A stretch of DNA of 64,000 nt, taken from Candidatus Woesearchaeota archaeon (lineage in GTDB: Archaea; Nanobdellota; Nanobdellia; Woesearchaeales; DSVV01). A program made the translations under genes and the position numbers. The stretch is from the NCBI GenBank assembly GCA_018657385.1, contig JABHXF010000033.1, forward strand, positions 39,803 through 103,802, read 5' to 3'. This document shows, one piece after another, positions 36,913 through 45,883 of this stretch; position 1 is the first letter of the stretch, and each line of letters starts with the position of its first letter. The notes beneath the pieces were generated by a model, which saw only the letters and a list, made by a program, of their open reading frames with translations, had not been told where the DNA came from and did not search any database.

Positions 36913-37461
36913 TCAGAAATGTGTTTTAACAAACTCAGAAATATGTACCCTAAGATCATCTAAACCATGGATATTTATGATTGTATGGTCTGCCATGATT
37001 ATTGGTCCGCCAATGTTAAGATTTTCAATTTCAGAGAAATCTCTTTCAATTGCTTCTTTTTTATGTAATGGTCTATGGATCCTAGAACCTAATCTTAGAT
37101 ATCTAACAGGTGGAGGAGCATAAATAGCTAATATCAATAATCTCTCTTTGAAAATTCTATGCAAAAATAAAAATTCTTCCCAACTGTATAATCCATCAAT
37201 TACAACATGATTAATTGTTAATGCTTTTTCAATTTCATGTAAACTTAATTTTGCATAAGCTACCATGCCTTCTTTTTCCCTTAAATATTCTCGCATTCTT
37301 TTTTCATTTTCTTCATTTTGCTCTAGGTTATTATCTTTGATGAGTTTATCTGTTAATGCTCCAAATTTAACTGTCTTAAAACCATGCATACCAAAAAATC
37401 TAGATGATTCTGTTTTTCCAGATCCTGGAAGACCTACAATTGCAACTATTTTTCTGTTCAT
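36913..37461 (-). CDS. UPF0200-family P-loop kinase
   Basis: 182 residues: AIVGLPGSGKTESSRFFG Walker A, HVVIDGLYSWEEF Walker B-like, and RYLRLGSRIHRPLHKKEA lid. It is the stand-alone paralogue of the kinase half of 34879-36078 (shared DGLYSW, RDFSEIEN and PIIMAD). Members are called dephospho-CoA-kinase-like or nucleotide kinases; the substrate is unknown. Confidence 0.8.
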   Translation of the reverse strand: MNRKIVAIVGLPGSGKTESSRFFGMHGFKTVKFGALTDKLIKDNNLEQNEENEKRMREYLREKEGMVAYAKLSLHEIEKALTINHVVIDGLYSWEEFLFLHRIFKERLLILAIYAPPPVRYLRLGSRIHRPLHKKEAIERDFSEIENLNIGGPIIMADHTIINIHGLDDLRVHISEFVKTHF

Positions 37462-37528
37462 GATTAGTTCTTTATTTCTGTTATTTATAAAAATTTGGTA
37501 ATTTTTTGGTTTTTTTAATTATATAAGG

Positions 37529-37603
37529 GAAAAAACAACATGGCCGGGCGAGCCGAAGGCGAGTAGGACTTTAGTCCGTCCGTGCCTTAGTTGTTGTTTT
37601 TTC
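37529..37603 (-). repeat. Three-way-junction repeat element, copy 5
   Basis: Same family as 1625-1714, reverse orientation. The outer stem is GAAAAAACAACA with its complement; arm 1 is GGACT-AA-AGTCC and arm 2 is CTCGCCTTCGGCTCG. It sits between divergent kinase genes, 35 bp before the short GTCC-TCC-GGAC hairpin. Confidence 0.85.
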
Positions 37604-37637
37604 ATTATTAATATTTAAATTAAAAAAATCACGGAAA

Positions 37638-37663
37638 ACATGTCCTCCGGACCTAGTAAAAAA
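37638..37663. repeat. Short hairpin-polyA motif, copy A
   Basis: ACATGTCCTCCGGAC followed by CTAGT and a run of A. The hairpin is GTCC-TCC-GGAC. A matching motif (GCCC-TCC-GGGC, CCAGT, poly-A) lies at 58692-58717. Both bases of one stem pair differ, preserving pairing. Confidence 0.5.
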
Positions 37664-37721
37664 AAGGGATATAACCATGTTTAGCACAAAATTAATATAC
37701 TTCAACCACTTAACAACCATT

Positions 37722-38438
37722 ATGAGTGGGAAATTCATTATGATTGATGGTCTAGATGGTAGTGGCAAAGGTACAGTTATAGATGCATTAAGTGATTATT
37801 TGGAAATTAAAGGTAAGAAAGTTTTTGATTTGAGAAAACATTGTAAAGAACATATGGATTTTCCTGAATTTTCTGAACTATTAGAATATGATATTATTAT
37901 TAATGCTGAACCAACTTATTCTCATCTTGGAATTGCAATTAGGGATGAGATTGTAAAAGATAATCAAAGAAAATATTCTGGATTAAGTACAGCACATGCA
38001 TTTGCTTTAGACAGAGAAATTTTGTATAGGAAAGTAATTATTCCTGCATTAGAAGCTGGAAAAACTATTATCCAAGAACGTGGAGTAGTAAGTAGTTTTG
38101 TTTACCAGCCAATACAATTAGAAAGAATGAATTTACAAGATATTATGAATATTCCTGGAAACAGATTAGCATTAAAGTATGCTCCTTCATTATTAGTTCT
38201 TACTCAAGTTGATCCACAAGTTGTAATTCATAGACTAAAAGAAAGAACAAAAAAAGATCATGCTATTTTTGAAAAATTAGTTTTTCAAAGACAAGTTGCA
38301 AATAGGTATGAAAGTGACTGGTTAAAAAAATTGTTTGAAAGTAAAGGTAGCAAAGTTGTATTTCTAGATACTAACTATCCAAAAACAGTAGAAGATACTA
38401 AGAAAGCAGCTATTGAAATGTGGGAAAAGTATAATTAA
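37722..38438 (+). CDS. tmk: Thymidylate kinase
   Basis: 238 residues from ATG 37722 (MSGKFIMIDG); the ORF extends 45 bases upstream to an ATG in sequence overlapping a tiny reading frame, which I do not favour. P-loop IDGLDGSGKGTVIDAL, dTMP-binding DR motif in FALDREILYRK, and lid-like QRQVANRYESDW. It phosphorylates dTMP to dTDP. It sits beside dCMP deaminase and kinase genes. Confidence 0.88.
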   Translation: MSGKFIMIDGLDGSGKGTVIDALSDYLEIKGKKVFDLRKHCKEHMDFPEFSELLEYDIIINAEPTYSHLGIAIRDEIVKDNQRKYSGLSTAHAFALDREILYRKVIIPALEAGKTIIQERGVVSSFVYQPIQLERMNLQDIMNIPGNRLALKYAPSLLVLTQVDPQVVIHRLKERTKKDHAIFEKLVFQRQVANRYESDWLKKLFESKGSKVVFLDTNYPKTVEDTKKAAIEMWEKYN

Positions 38439-38499
38439 TTCTGAATATATTTCTGTATTAATCAACTTTATAAATAGGTAGCTGGTTCATTGCTTTTCT

Positions 38500-38925
38500 A
38501 TGTCAAAACTATCCCTTATTCCACAGGAAGGAAAACATTTTCAGATTAATCCAATACCAGCCCCTTTTACTCAATCTGGATTGTATGGATTAGAAGTAAC
38601 TATGTATAAGGATGGGCAAGAAGTTGCTACTTGCAGTTTAAGTCCTTATGTAAGTATGCATCCAGCTTATGAAGATCCAAGATTGAAAATTAAAGATATA
38701 GAAGGATTAGATCAAAAAGATGTTGTAATGTCTTTATTGGAAGTTATGGTTAAGCATATACAGACTCAGGCAACAGAAATAGGGTCTGATGTTAGGCATA
38801 CACCTATTTTATCAGGGCTAAACGGCTTGACTGATCCAGTAAAAAGTGCCTTATTAACTTTAGGATATGAACAGAAAGATCAATCTTATCATAGAATTTA
38901 TACACCTATTACTGAAACATCTTAG
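38500..38925 (+). CDS. Hypothetical protein
   Basis: 141 residues, not recognised. Soluble, starts with LIPQEGKHFQINPIPAP and contains VVMSLLEVMVKHIQTQATEI as a probable long helix. The TLGYEQKDQSYHRIYTPI end is reminiscent of GNAT C-termini, but no acetyl-CoA motif is present. It follows tmk on the same strand after 61 bases. Confidence 0.5.
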   Translation: MSKLSLIPQEGKHFQINPIPAPFTQSGLYGLEVTMYKDGQEVATCSLSPYVSMHPAYEDPRLKIKDIEGLDQKDVVMSLLEVMVKHIQTQATEIGSDVRHTPILSGLNGLTDPVKSALLTLGYEQKDQSYHRIYTPITETS

Positions 38926-39060
38926 TAAGTTTTATCTTGTTTTCTACTTTTGTCTTCTCTACAATCAAAATATTTATATACTATAACACACTCTATATCA
39001 ATATAAATAGTTAATAATATATTATTTATTATCGTACAGGGAAGAAAAGGAGGGGTTACT

Positions 39061-39336
39061 ATGTTAAGAATGAAAAGAATAACAGAAAGTTATGACATGA
39101 AAGTTTTTACTGATTCAGGAGAATATTTTGGAGATGTTGAAGAATGTATTCTAGCAACAAACAAAGTATTTGGGTGGAGAGTTAAGAGTACTAAAAATTC
39201 ATTTCTGAATAAGATCTTAGGAAGTGCAAAAGGAGTAATTGTACCACATCAATTAGTTAAAAGTATTGGTGATATTATGATTATTTCTAAATCAGCTGTT
39301 CCAAGCTATAATCCAGAAGAAGAAATGGATGAATAG
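39061..39336 (+). CDS. PRC-barrel domain protein
   Basis: 91 residues: MKVFTDSGEYFGDVEEC then GVIVPHQLVKSIGDIMII is the PRC-barrel (archaeal CdpB-type/RimM-like) pattern of small beta-barrels. A strong AAAGGAGGGG ribosome-binding site precedes the ATG. Archaeal PRC-barrel proteins include cell-division factors; this one has no second domain, so role is open. Confidence 0.8.
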   Translation: MLRMKRITESYDMKVFTDSGEYFGDVEECILATNKVFGWRVKSTKNSFLNKILGSAKGVIVPHQLVKSIGDIMIISKSAVPSYNPEEEMDE

Positions 39337-39463
39337 ATTCTTTAATTATTTATTATTTTTCTATTATATTCTTGTTCTCATTAATATTGATATGTAGCTA
39401 AAAAGTATCTACACATAATAACACATAACTAATATAAAGACTAATCATATTCTTCCTAAAATA

Positions 39464-40939
39464 ATGATGACTGGTAATATGGATGCATTAGATTTATTAG
39501 TTGCTTCTAGTAGAGAAAATAAATCAGAAAAGCCTCAAATTAAAAGAGCAATAGTTAGCTTTAGTTATGATAGGAAATTAGAGTTTGATGAGGCTTGTAA
39601 AAAAGCACAGGATAAAGCTGCTTTGGAAGAAAAACTTCAAAAACCTGGAAGAAGTCATGTTTTCTATAGAACATTAGATTATAAATTTGATGGGGAAGAA
39701 GTAGATTTTGTTAAATTTAATTTGTTGATTGGAGATGTTCCTGGAGTTGTTTATACTTATCTTAATGTTATGCTTTCAGATTTAGAAGAAGTAAGTTTTG
39801 TTGTGAGTCCTTTATCAAAAGAAATACTTAATGAATGCAGAAAAATATATGGTGATTTTGGAAAGACAATTCATGTAACAGATGAACTTGATCCAGACCA
39901 GAGCTGGACAGATCTTAGTTTTTTTAATTCTTTTGCTGATAAAGGAATAAGACCTTTTAAAGATTTAGGAGAAGATGAACAATTCTTATTAATTCCAGGA
40001 GATATGCCATTTACTGATCAAGAAACAATAAATGATATTATTTATGATAAAAGAAACAAAGGTCATGATGTTATACTAAATTTTAATTATTTTTATAATA
40101 TGTTTTTTGGTCTTGATGTTGTTTATCCAAGAAGAAATACACATTATCACATATTAAATCCTGATGGTACAATTAACTCTGGGAAAGAATCTAATCTTGT
40201 TGTCATGAATAGTAGAATTCTGCCTTATATAGGTCATTTTACAGATAGTAGAAAAAATGGTGGAGTAATAAATGCATCTATTGATTTAATATTAGATGGC
40301 AAAGAAGTAATTAGTGAAAATTATAATGAAGGTAATTCAAGAAAACTAAAAGATATGACCTGGAGTGAATGGAAAACACTATTTAGTAGACTTAGGTTAG
40401 CTGCAAAAGGAAACATGAGAGCAGTTAAATCAATATTATTTAACAAAATGGTAAAAGATCCAAGATCTAAAAAACAATTAGTATTTGATATTTCTCACTT
40501 AAATAAATTAGCTTATGTATTGGCTGAGCTTAATCCTTTATTTAGATTTTATACTCCTGGTTCAGATCCTGAAAACAAATATCCTAACATGGTAGCTCAT
40601 CATGATTTTAGTAGAGTTAATGATCTAGATGCACCACAAGATTATGTTGGATTTCTTGGTCCATTAAGGTATTGTGCTGACAAAGGGTGGAATTTAGGAC
40701 AAATTTATAGAAATGCTGGACTATTAAATGATTTTCTACCAGCAATGGCAAGACTAAGAGCAGATCATTTATTTTTTGCAGAACATAATGCAATTGTTAA
40801 TGACACTTCAAGAGGATTAGGTTTAGATAAAGATGTGTTTAATGGCAATGATCTTAATTTACAGATATATAAGAAACATCAATATCCTGGAATATTAAGA
40901 CAATTACATAGATATGTAATAAGAAAACATGTTTTATAA
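39464..40939 (+). CDS. Putative GT-A/nucleotidyltransferase-fold protein
   Basis: 491 residues, not firmly recognised. The segment EQFLLIPGDMPFTDQETIND resembles the acceptor-acid strand of nucleotidyltransferases such as MobA/GlmU (GDMP), and the N-terminal half alternates strand and helix. The second half (YTPGSDPENKYPNMVAHHDF and onward) is unlike known families. Possible role in sugar-nucleotide or cofactor metabolism. It is convergent with the NAC gene. Confidence 0.4.
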   Translation: MMTGNMDALDLLVASSRENKSEKPQIKRAIVSFSYDRKLEFDEACKKAQDKAALEEKLQKPGRSHVFYRTLDYKFDGEEVDFVKFNLLIGDVPGVVYTYLNVMLSDLEEVSFVVSPLSKEILNECRKIYGDFGKTIHVTDELDPDQSWTDLSFFNSFADKGIRPFKDLGEDEQFLLIPGDMPFTDQETINDIIYDKRNKGHDVILNFNYFYNMFFGLDVVYPRRNTHYHILNPDGTINSGKESNLVVMNSRILPYIGHFTDSRKNGGVINASIDLILDGKEVISENYNEGNSRKLKDMTWSEWKTLFSRLRLAAKGNMRAVKSILFNKMVKDPRSKKQLVFDISHLNKLAYVLAELNPLFRFYTPGSDPENKYPNMVAHHDFSRVNDLDAPQDYVGFLGPLRYCADKGWNLGQIYRNAGLLNDFLPAMARLRADHLFFAEHNAIVNDTSRGLGLDKDVFNGNDLNLQIYKKHQYPGILRQLHRYVIRKHVL

Positions 40940-40951
40940 TTCAATCAAAAA

Positions 40952-41299
40952 TTATTCATTACCTTCTGTTAACTTGATAACAGCTTCTGCTAAATCTCCC
41001 TTACATTCTTCTAATGTTTCTTTAGCTTTTTCTTCTGAACAACCTGTTTGTTCTGCAACTGTTTTAATATCTTCATCATTAATATCAGGGGTTGTGTCTA
41101 ACTCTCTAATAGTTGGTTCACCAATCACTTGAAATGTGTTTTGACCCATCATATTAACTTTAGAAACTTGAGGTTCATTAAATATTAATTCTTTGTCTCC
41201 CATTTTCATAATAACTTGAGAAATTTCTAAGGCTTCTTCTTTAATACCCATCCTTTTCATTGCCTGCTTCATCATCTTTGGGTTCATTCCTGGAATCAT
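40952..41299 (-). CDS. nac: Archaeal nascent polypeptide-associated complex protein
   Basis: 115 residues: NAC domain (about 18-70, KMGDKELIFNEPQVSKVNMM) and C-terminal UBA domain (about 75-112, VAEQTGCSEEKAKETLEEC). Binds nascent chains at the ribosome exit. The Met-rich start (MIPGMNPKMMKQAMKRMGI) is typical. Sec61-beta lies just upstream on the same strand, linking translation and secretion. Confidence 0.93.
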   Translation of the reverse strand: MIPGMNPKMMKQAMKRMGIKEEALEISQVIMKMGDKELIFNEPQVSKVNMMGQNTFQVIGEPTIRELDTTPDINDEDIKTVAEQTGCSEEKAKETLEECKGDLAEAVIKLTEGNE

Positions 41300-41356
41300 A
41301 GTTTTTACCTCTAGTTGGCTTACATATTAGGTTGTAATAAAAGTCTCTTAACTCCT

Positions 41357-41533
41357 CTATCCCATGCCTAACAATGAATTGCCGTAAGTATGCAATAATA
41401 TTGATATGATAATGACTACTATAACTAATACAATAATTAATCCTGGCTTCATTTGAAGGTTGGACTTGTATTCATCAAAATATCTTATTAATCCTCCGCT
41501 TGATTGCGGCATTGAAACTTTATCTTTTGCCAT
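41357..41533 (-). CDS. Preprotein translocase subunit Sec61-beta (SecG-type)
   Basis: 58 residues, found by reading the minus strand between NAC and repeat copy 6. It starts MAKDKVSMPQSSGGLIRYFD, the archaeal Sec61-beta signature, continues EYKSNLQMKPG, and has one membrane helix (LIIVLVIVVIIISILLHTY). It completes the SecYE channel and aids insertion of membrane and secreted proteins. It is too short for common ORF cut-offs. Confidence 0.93.
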   Translation of the reverse strand: MAKDKVSMPQSSGGLIRYFDEYKSNLQMKPGLIIVLVIVVIIISILLHTYGNSLLGMG

Positions 41534-41603
41534 TTTATTGATGTTATTATCTGTTATTTATAAAGTTTTTTGGGGTTTATCCTGATAATTTGTAATTTCT
41601 AGG

Positions 41604-41690
41604 GATTTTAACAACAACATAGGCACAGACGGACTTTCTTTGAGAAAGTCCTACTCGCCTAACGGCTCGCCTGGCCATGTTGTTAAAATC
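41604..41690 (+). repeat. Three-way-junction repeat element, copy 6
   Basis: Same family as 1625-1714. The outer stem is GATTTTAACAACA with its complement. The inner part GGC(A)CA pairs with TGGCC (A-T instead of G-C). Arm 1 is GGACTTTC-TTTGA-GAAAGTCC and arm 2 is CTCGCCTAACGGCTCG. It lies 4 bases beyond the stop of the membrane protein gene at 41695. Confidence 0.85.
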
Positions 41691-41694
41691 TTAA

Positions 41695-42417
41695 TTATGC
41701 CTTAGCTTTGAACAATTTACTCAATAAATAATTCTTGTCAATATGTAAAACATCAGCTGGGACATTGAACTTATCTGCAACATAATGTAATACTGCATTC
41801 ATTCCAACATAACTGCCAATAATACCCATTGCAAATAATGTTCTTTCAAATATTACAACTGGAATTAGTGCCATCCATGCATCAGGTGTCATACCTACAG
41901 TATAAAGGAATGCTATGCTTCCAACACAATGTGCTGTAAATGTTGCACCAAAACTCTTTAGGATTAAATTATTAGATTGTTTTACAGGCAATAATGCAAT
42001 GAATATTGGTATTAACCAAAACATTGAGTAAACCCATGCTTCTCTTCCAACTGGATGTAACATAAATGCAATCATTGCTGCTGCTGGAACTATTACACCA
42101 ACTATTTTACCAGTGAATCTTTTTCTAGCTCCAAAATAATAAGCTGCAAATAACATTGGAGTTAATCTTATTAGATTAATTAATGTAAATGCTTTACCAG
42201 CTAAGATATAATCAGTACCATGAGCAAATAATACAGAAACTGCACCCACAATCGGACCTAAAAATGCACCTGCAATTGGACCAATAAATTGGAATAATGT
42301 AAAGAACTGATTTTCTGCTCCAATAATTGGTGAGAAGTTGATTCTTCTTCCTACAAATACTAAAATTGCGAATACTATTAAGAAAATTATATGTTTTTTT
42401 GTTATATTGAATTTCAT
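41695..42417 (-). CDS. ECF-transporter-S-component-like membrane protein
   Basis: 240 residues with about six membrane helices. Features include FQFIGPIAGAFLGPIVGAVS and the AKDLIRLTP-like NLIRLTPMLFAAYYFG, which recall the substrate-binding S subunits of ECF vitamin transporters, though family cannot be fixed. No ECF ATPase or T component is adjacent. A GGGGTGTTAATATG start signal precedes it. Confidence 0.5.
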   Translation of the reverse strand: MKFNITKKHIIFLIVFAILVFVGRRINFSPIIGAENQFFTLFQFIGPIAGAFLGPIVGAVSVLFAHGTDYILAGKAFTLINLIRLTPMLFAAYYFGARKRFTGKIVGVIVPAAAMIAFMLHPVGREAWVYSMFWLIPIFIALLPVKQSNNLILKSFGATFTAHCVGSIAFLYTVGMTPDAWMALIPVVIFERTLFAMGIIGSYVGMNAVLHYVADKFNVPADVLHIDKNYLLSKLFKAKA

Positions 42418-42545
42418 ATTAACACCCCTGTTAGTTTATTGTTGTATTAGAATAATTTATGTTTTAAATAGTTTATTGTTTGATTCTTTATGTTGTTGAG
42501 TAATATTTATATAATATACTAAATTTCTTTATTTTTAGATTAATT

Positions 42546-45212
42546 ATGTCTTCAAGAATTATTTTCTATGGTGGGGTAGATGAAATAGGTGGTAACATGT
42601 TTCTTCTAGAAGACACACTAGATGACAAACTTGTAAGGGTTTTATTTGATTTTGGTTTAAATTTCAGTAGGCAAGGTGAATTGTTTAGTTTTCCTGAAGG
42701 TGTTAGAAAATATAATGCATTGTCAATGTTCTTTGAATTAGGTGTATATTCTATTATGCAACAGGCAAGGGGAGTTTATAGACCAGATTATCTTAGAAGA
42801 ATGGGTCTTGACCCTACAAAAGAACCTACTTTAGATGCTTTAGTGTTATCACACCCTCATATAGATCATGCTGCAGGTATACATTTGTTAAGACCAGATA
42901 TTCCTATTTATATGAGTCAAGGTGCAAAAAAAGTTCTTTGGAATTTAGAAACAACATCAACAACTCCTTTTAATGAGTTTTTACTTTTCAAATATTTAGG
43001 TGGACATGCTTTGCACACTAAACAAGATAGATTTACATTGATTACAGGTGATTCTGTTGCAATGCCAAGAGATATAAGAATCTTTAATGAACATACAGCT
43101 AATAAAAAAGGGGAGAGTTTTAACATTGGTCATATTAAAGTAGAATCTTATGGTGTTGATCATTCTGTTCCAGGGGCTTGTGGGTTTATTATACATACTT
43201 CTTCTGGACCTGTTGTTTTTACTGGTGATTTAAGATTGAGGGGAAGAAAAGGTGAAGATACTAAACATTTTATTCAAAAAGCAAAAGAAGCAAAACCAAA
43301 ATATATGTTATGTGAAGGAACTGGACTTTCAAAATCTGATAAAGGGACTGAAAATGATATTGTTGATAATTTAACAAATATAGTGAAAAAGACATCTGGT
43401 CTTGTTGTTGTTGATTATGCAGGCAGAAACATGGATAGAATTGCTTCAATAGCTGAGGTTGCAAAAAAAACTGGAAGAATGCAGGTAATTGATTCAAGAC
43501 AAGCACATTTATTAGAATTATTTAGAGAAGATAGTATGTATCCTAAATTAGGTAGTACTTATCTTAGAGTTTTTTTACCTAGAAAAGGAAGCGGTAGTAA
43601 AGGTCTTGATGTACCTCCTGATTTTGTTACACGTGATTACTTTAAATGGGAAAGAAGATTTTTAACAATGAACAAAAGAGCAAGAAGTGCTGATGGTGGT
43701 GGTACAGAACCATTTGATGTTTCTATTAAAGAACTTCAGGAAAATCCTGAAAAGTTTATCTTGTTTTTAAACAGGGCAAGTTTTTATTCATTCATAGAAA
43801 TAAAACCACCTGATGGAAGCTTATACATAAGGTCAAACGTGAGTCCTTTTAATGAAGAAATGAAAATGGGTGAAAAGAAATTATTAAATTGGTTAAAATT
43901 ATTTCATCTTCTTAAACAACGTGATTTATTATCAATGATGGATCCCAGTACAGCAGTTATTCCAAGTGTACATATTAGTGGTCATGTAAATGAACCTGAG
44001 TTGAAGTGGCTTACTAATTATATTTCTCCTGAAAATCTGATTCCTATTCATACAGATGCAGCTTATATTCAACGTTTTAGAGATGTATTTGATGGGAATG
44101 TAATCTTTGTTGGAAGAGATCAAGCTTTAGATCTTGATACTGGAAAAGCAAGAAAAATTCAAACAGGTTTAAGAATTGATTTAGAAAGAAAAGTTTCTGA
44201 GAAGACCAAAAAGAAATTCAAAAAAATTCATGGGGTGAAAAAAGATTCAACAATCATAGATGCAAGAAAAATTGGAAGTTATTTATTTTGTAATTATTCA
44301 TATTATTTAGATTCTTTAATCAGAGATGGGGGGATGTTACCAATGACTGGGTTAGTTGCCAGGAGTTTATGGTTGAAAGATATTTTTAGATCTCTTATTC
44401 CAAGAGAAAATGGTAAGCTGAAATTGTTTGTTGGAGAAAATTTAGATTATATTGGGAATCTTAAAGGAGAAGAACTTGCAGAACATCTTAAATTCAAATC
44501 AGCAGAATCATTTGCAAATCATGCAATGAGTTTTGCTTGGCTTAATACTTTTATTAAATATGGAAGGAAATATGATAGGGAAATTTATTGGGCAAATCCT
44601 GTTTATAGCCTTAAGGGATTAAGTAAACCATTAAGAAAAATTTGTCATAATTATTACAGCTTTCTTTTGGATACAGGACTTCCAATATTAAATTGGTCTG
44701 GCAGAAAAGTTGCATTTTTCCATGAAGATGAAAGATATGTTGTTAGTTTTAATTGGCTTAGGGATGGAATGCAGGTCGGTGCTGATAAAGTTGCATCTAA
44801 AAAATTAAAACAAGCAGACCTTGATCAGGATTGGTTAGTTACATTAAGACTTTTGGCTTATAGTACTATTGCGCATGAAGTTAGGGCAGACAGAATGAAG
44901 TGGGGCATTGAAGATGAAATCGCAAGAAAATGGGGAGGACATGAAATGTATATTGATCCACAAATTAAATATGTTGTTCATGATCTTCCAAATGAAAGGC
45001 TTTATAGCACTACAAGAACAGATGAAGATATTCCTGCAATGCTTGAAGTAATTCATAAAGCAAAGGAAGGTATTGATACAATGTCTTTTGAGCCTAATTA
45101 TGATAATTGTTTGAAATGTTCATACAATATTCAAGGTTATGATGGTGAACCAATTTGTAAAAAAAGAAATCCTGATGTTGCTATGTTTAGACCAAGGGAA
45201 GATAAGAAGTGA
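42546..45212 (+). CDS. RNase J-like MBL/beta-CASP nuclease fused to Cas4-like Cys-rich domain
   Basis: 888 residues. About 1-545 is an MBL/beta-CASP ribonuclease: HxHxDH motif in LSHPHIDHAAG (His103-His108), VVFTGDLRLRG, and beta-CASP motifs SVHISGHVNEPE and IPIHTDAAY. RNase J degrades or matures RNA 5'-3'. From about 570 a second region begins with IGSYLFCNYSYYLDSL (Cys near 582) and ends with CLKCSYN then ICKKR (about 854-870): one early Cys and a late Cys cluster, the pattern of Cas4/AddB Fe-S nucleases. PD-(D/E)XK acids in between are not obvious, so that half may be degenerate. RNase P RNA follows. Confidence 0.75.
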   Translation: MSSRIIFYGGVDEIGGNMFLLEDTLDDKLVRVLFDFGLNFSRQGELFSFPEGVRKYNALSMFFELGVYSIMQQARGVYRPDYLRRMGLDPTKEPTLDALVLSHPHIDHAAGIHLLRPDIPIYMSQGAKKVLWNLETTSTTPFNEFLLFKYLGGHALHTKQDRFTLITGDSVAMPRDIRIFNEHTANKKGESFNIGHIKVESYGVDHSVPGACGFIIHTSSGPVVFTGDLRLRGRKGEDTKHFIQKAKEAKPKYMLCEGTGLSKSDKGTENDIVDNLTNIVKKTSGLVVVDYAGRNMDRIASIAEVAKKTGRMQVIDSRQAHLLELFREDSMYPKLGSTYLRVFLPRKGSGSKGLDVPPDFVTRDYFKWERRFLTMNKRARSADGGGTEPFDVSIKELQENPEKFILFLNRASFYSFIEIKPPDGSLYIRSNVSPFNEEMKMGEKKLLNWLKLFHLLKQRDLLSMMDPSTAVIPSVHISGHVNEPELKWLTNYISPENLIPIHTDAAYIQRFRDVFDGNVIFVGRDQALDLDTGKARKIQTGLRIDLERKVSEKTKKKFKKIHGVKKDSTIIDARKIGSYLFCNYSYYLDSLIRDGGMLPMTGLVARSLWLKDIFRSLIPRENGKLKLFVGENLDYIGNLKGEELAEHLKFKSAESFANHAMSFAWLNTFIKYGRKYDREIYWANPVYSLKGLSKPLRKICHNYYSFLLDTGLPILNWSGRKVAFFHEDERYVVSFNWLRDGMQVGADKVASKKLKQADLDQDWLVTLRLLAYSTIAHEVRADRMKWGIEDEIARKWGGHEMYIDPQIKYVVHDLPNERLYSTTRTDEDIPAMLEVIHKAKEGIDTMSFEPNYDNCLKCSYNIQGYDGEPICKKRNPDVAMFRPREDKK

Positions 45213-45320
45213 TTTATTGTTTATTGTATTCTTCTTTGTTTATTATCTGCATTAAATTATTCTTATAATATTTATAAATATATCAATATTAACTACTATA
45301 TAATAGGTAAAAAACAAAAC

Positions 45321-45330
45321 ATTTATAAAA
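45321..45330 (+). promoter_or_regulatory. TATA box of RNase P RNA gene
   Basis: ATTTATAAAA lies about 27 bases before the predicted 5' end at 45352, the normal archaeal TATA spacing. Confidence 0.65.
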
Positions 45331-45351
45331 GATGAGTACATTTGAAAGCTT

Positions 45352-45673
45352 TGTAGGGGGATGATTGACTATCGGTGTTTAATTATACTGAGGAAAGTCT
45401 GCCCATCAATGCTCTTCGGAGTTGAAAGTGCCACTCAATGAGATCCTTAACAGGATGGCAACCACTCAGAAACGATACCACCTTGGAAATGGGATGATAT
45501 GGCGAAGTTCTTTGCGAAAGGAACGAGCAACCCATTGACGTCTTTCAAGGAAAGGATGAAACGGTGAGCCCTGGCTGATGCAAGTACAGAATGTACGCTA
45601 AGTAGAATGTCAATATACCAGTTTGTTGTTCGTCAACATTGGTAAACAGAAGGCAGCTTATATTCCCTCTACA
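45352..45673 (+). ncRNA. rnpB: RNase P RNA
   Basis: 322-nt catalytic RNA of RNase P, which trims tRNA 5' leaders. The P1 helix pairs TGTAGGGGGA (45352) with TCCCTCTACA (45664). The universal CR-I GAGGAAAGTC is at 45390 and CR-V ACAGAAGGCAGCTTA at 45646, which together form P4. CACTCAGAAACGATACC and GATGAAACGGTGAGCCC match the specificity and catalytic domains. A T-run (TCTTTTTTT) directly follows as terminator. The 3' flank to 45883 shows no gene. Confidence 0.95.
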
Positions 45674-45883
45674 TCTTTTTTTATTAATCTTTTCTTTATC
45701 CTACCTTCTGTTGAAGTGTGGGTGGTTTTGGGCTTTTGGGGGATTGTTTTGTTCACTACGATTCTTTTTACTTAATTAATACATAAAAAAACAAACATTT
45801 CAAATTATAATTAAAAGAATAAAATTCCTGAGCTGCATTGGCTTCGCCCTAGTTAAAATTAATTAGAAAAAATATTGATCTCA

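Noticed and set aside
37641..37685. Fourteen-codon reading frame starting MSSGPSKK as an upstream peptide of tmk
   Set aside because: A sister frame at 58694 is not upstream of any gene, and stem-preserving changes explain the similarity.
45680..45883. Possible extra small RNA or partial repeat element after RNase P RNA (GGCTTCGCCC)
   Set aside because: Only a 10-base resemblance to arm 2; no pairing flanks are present.
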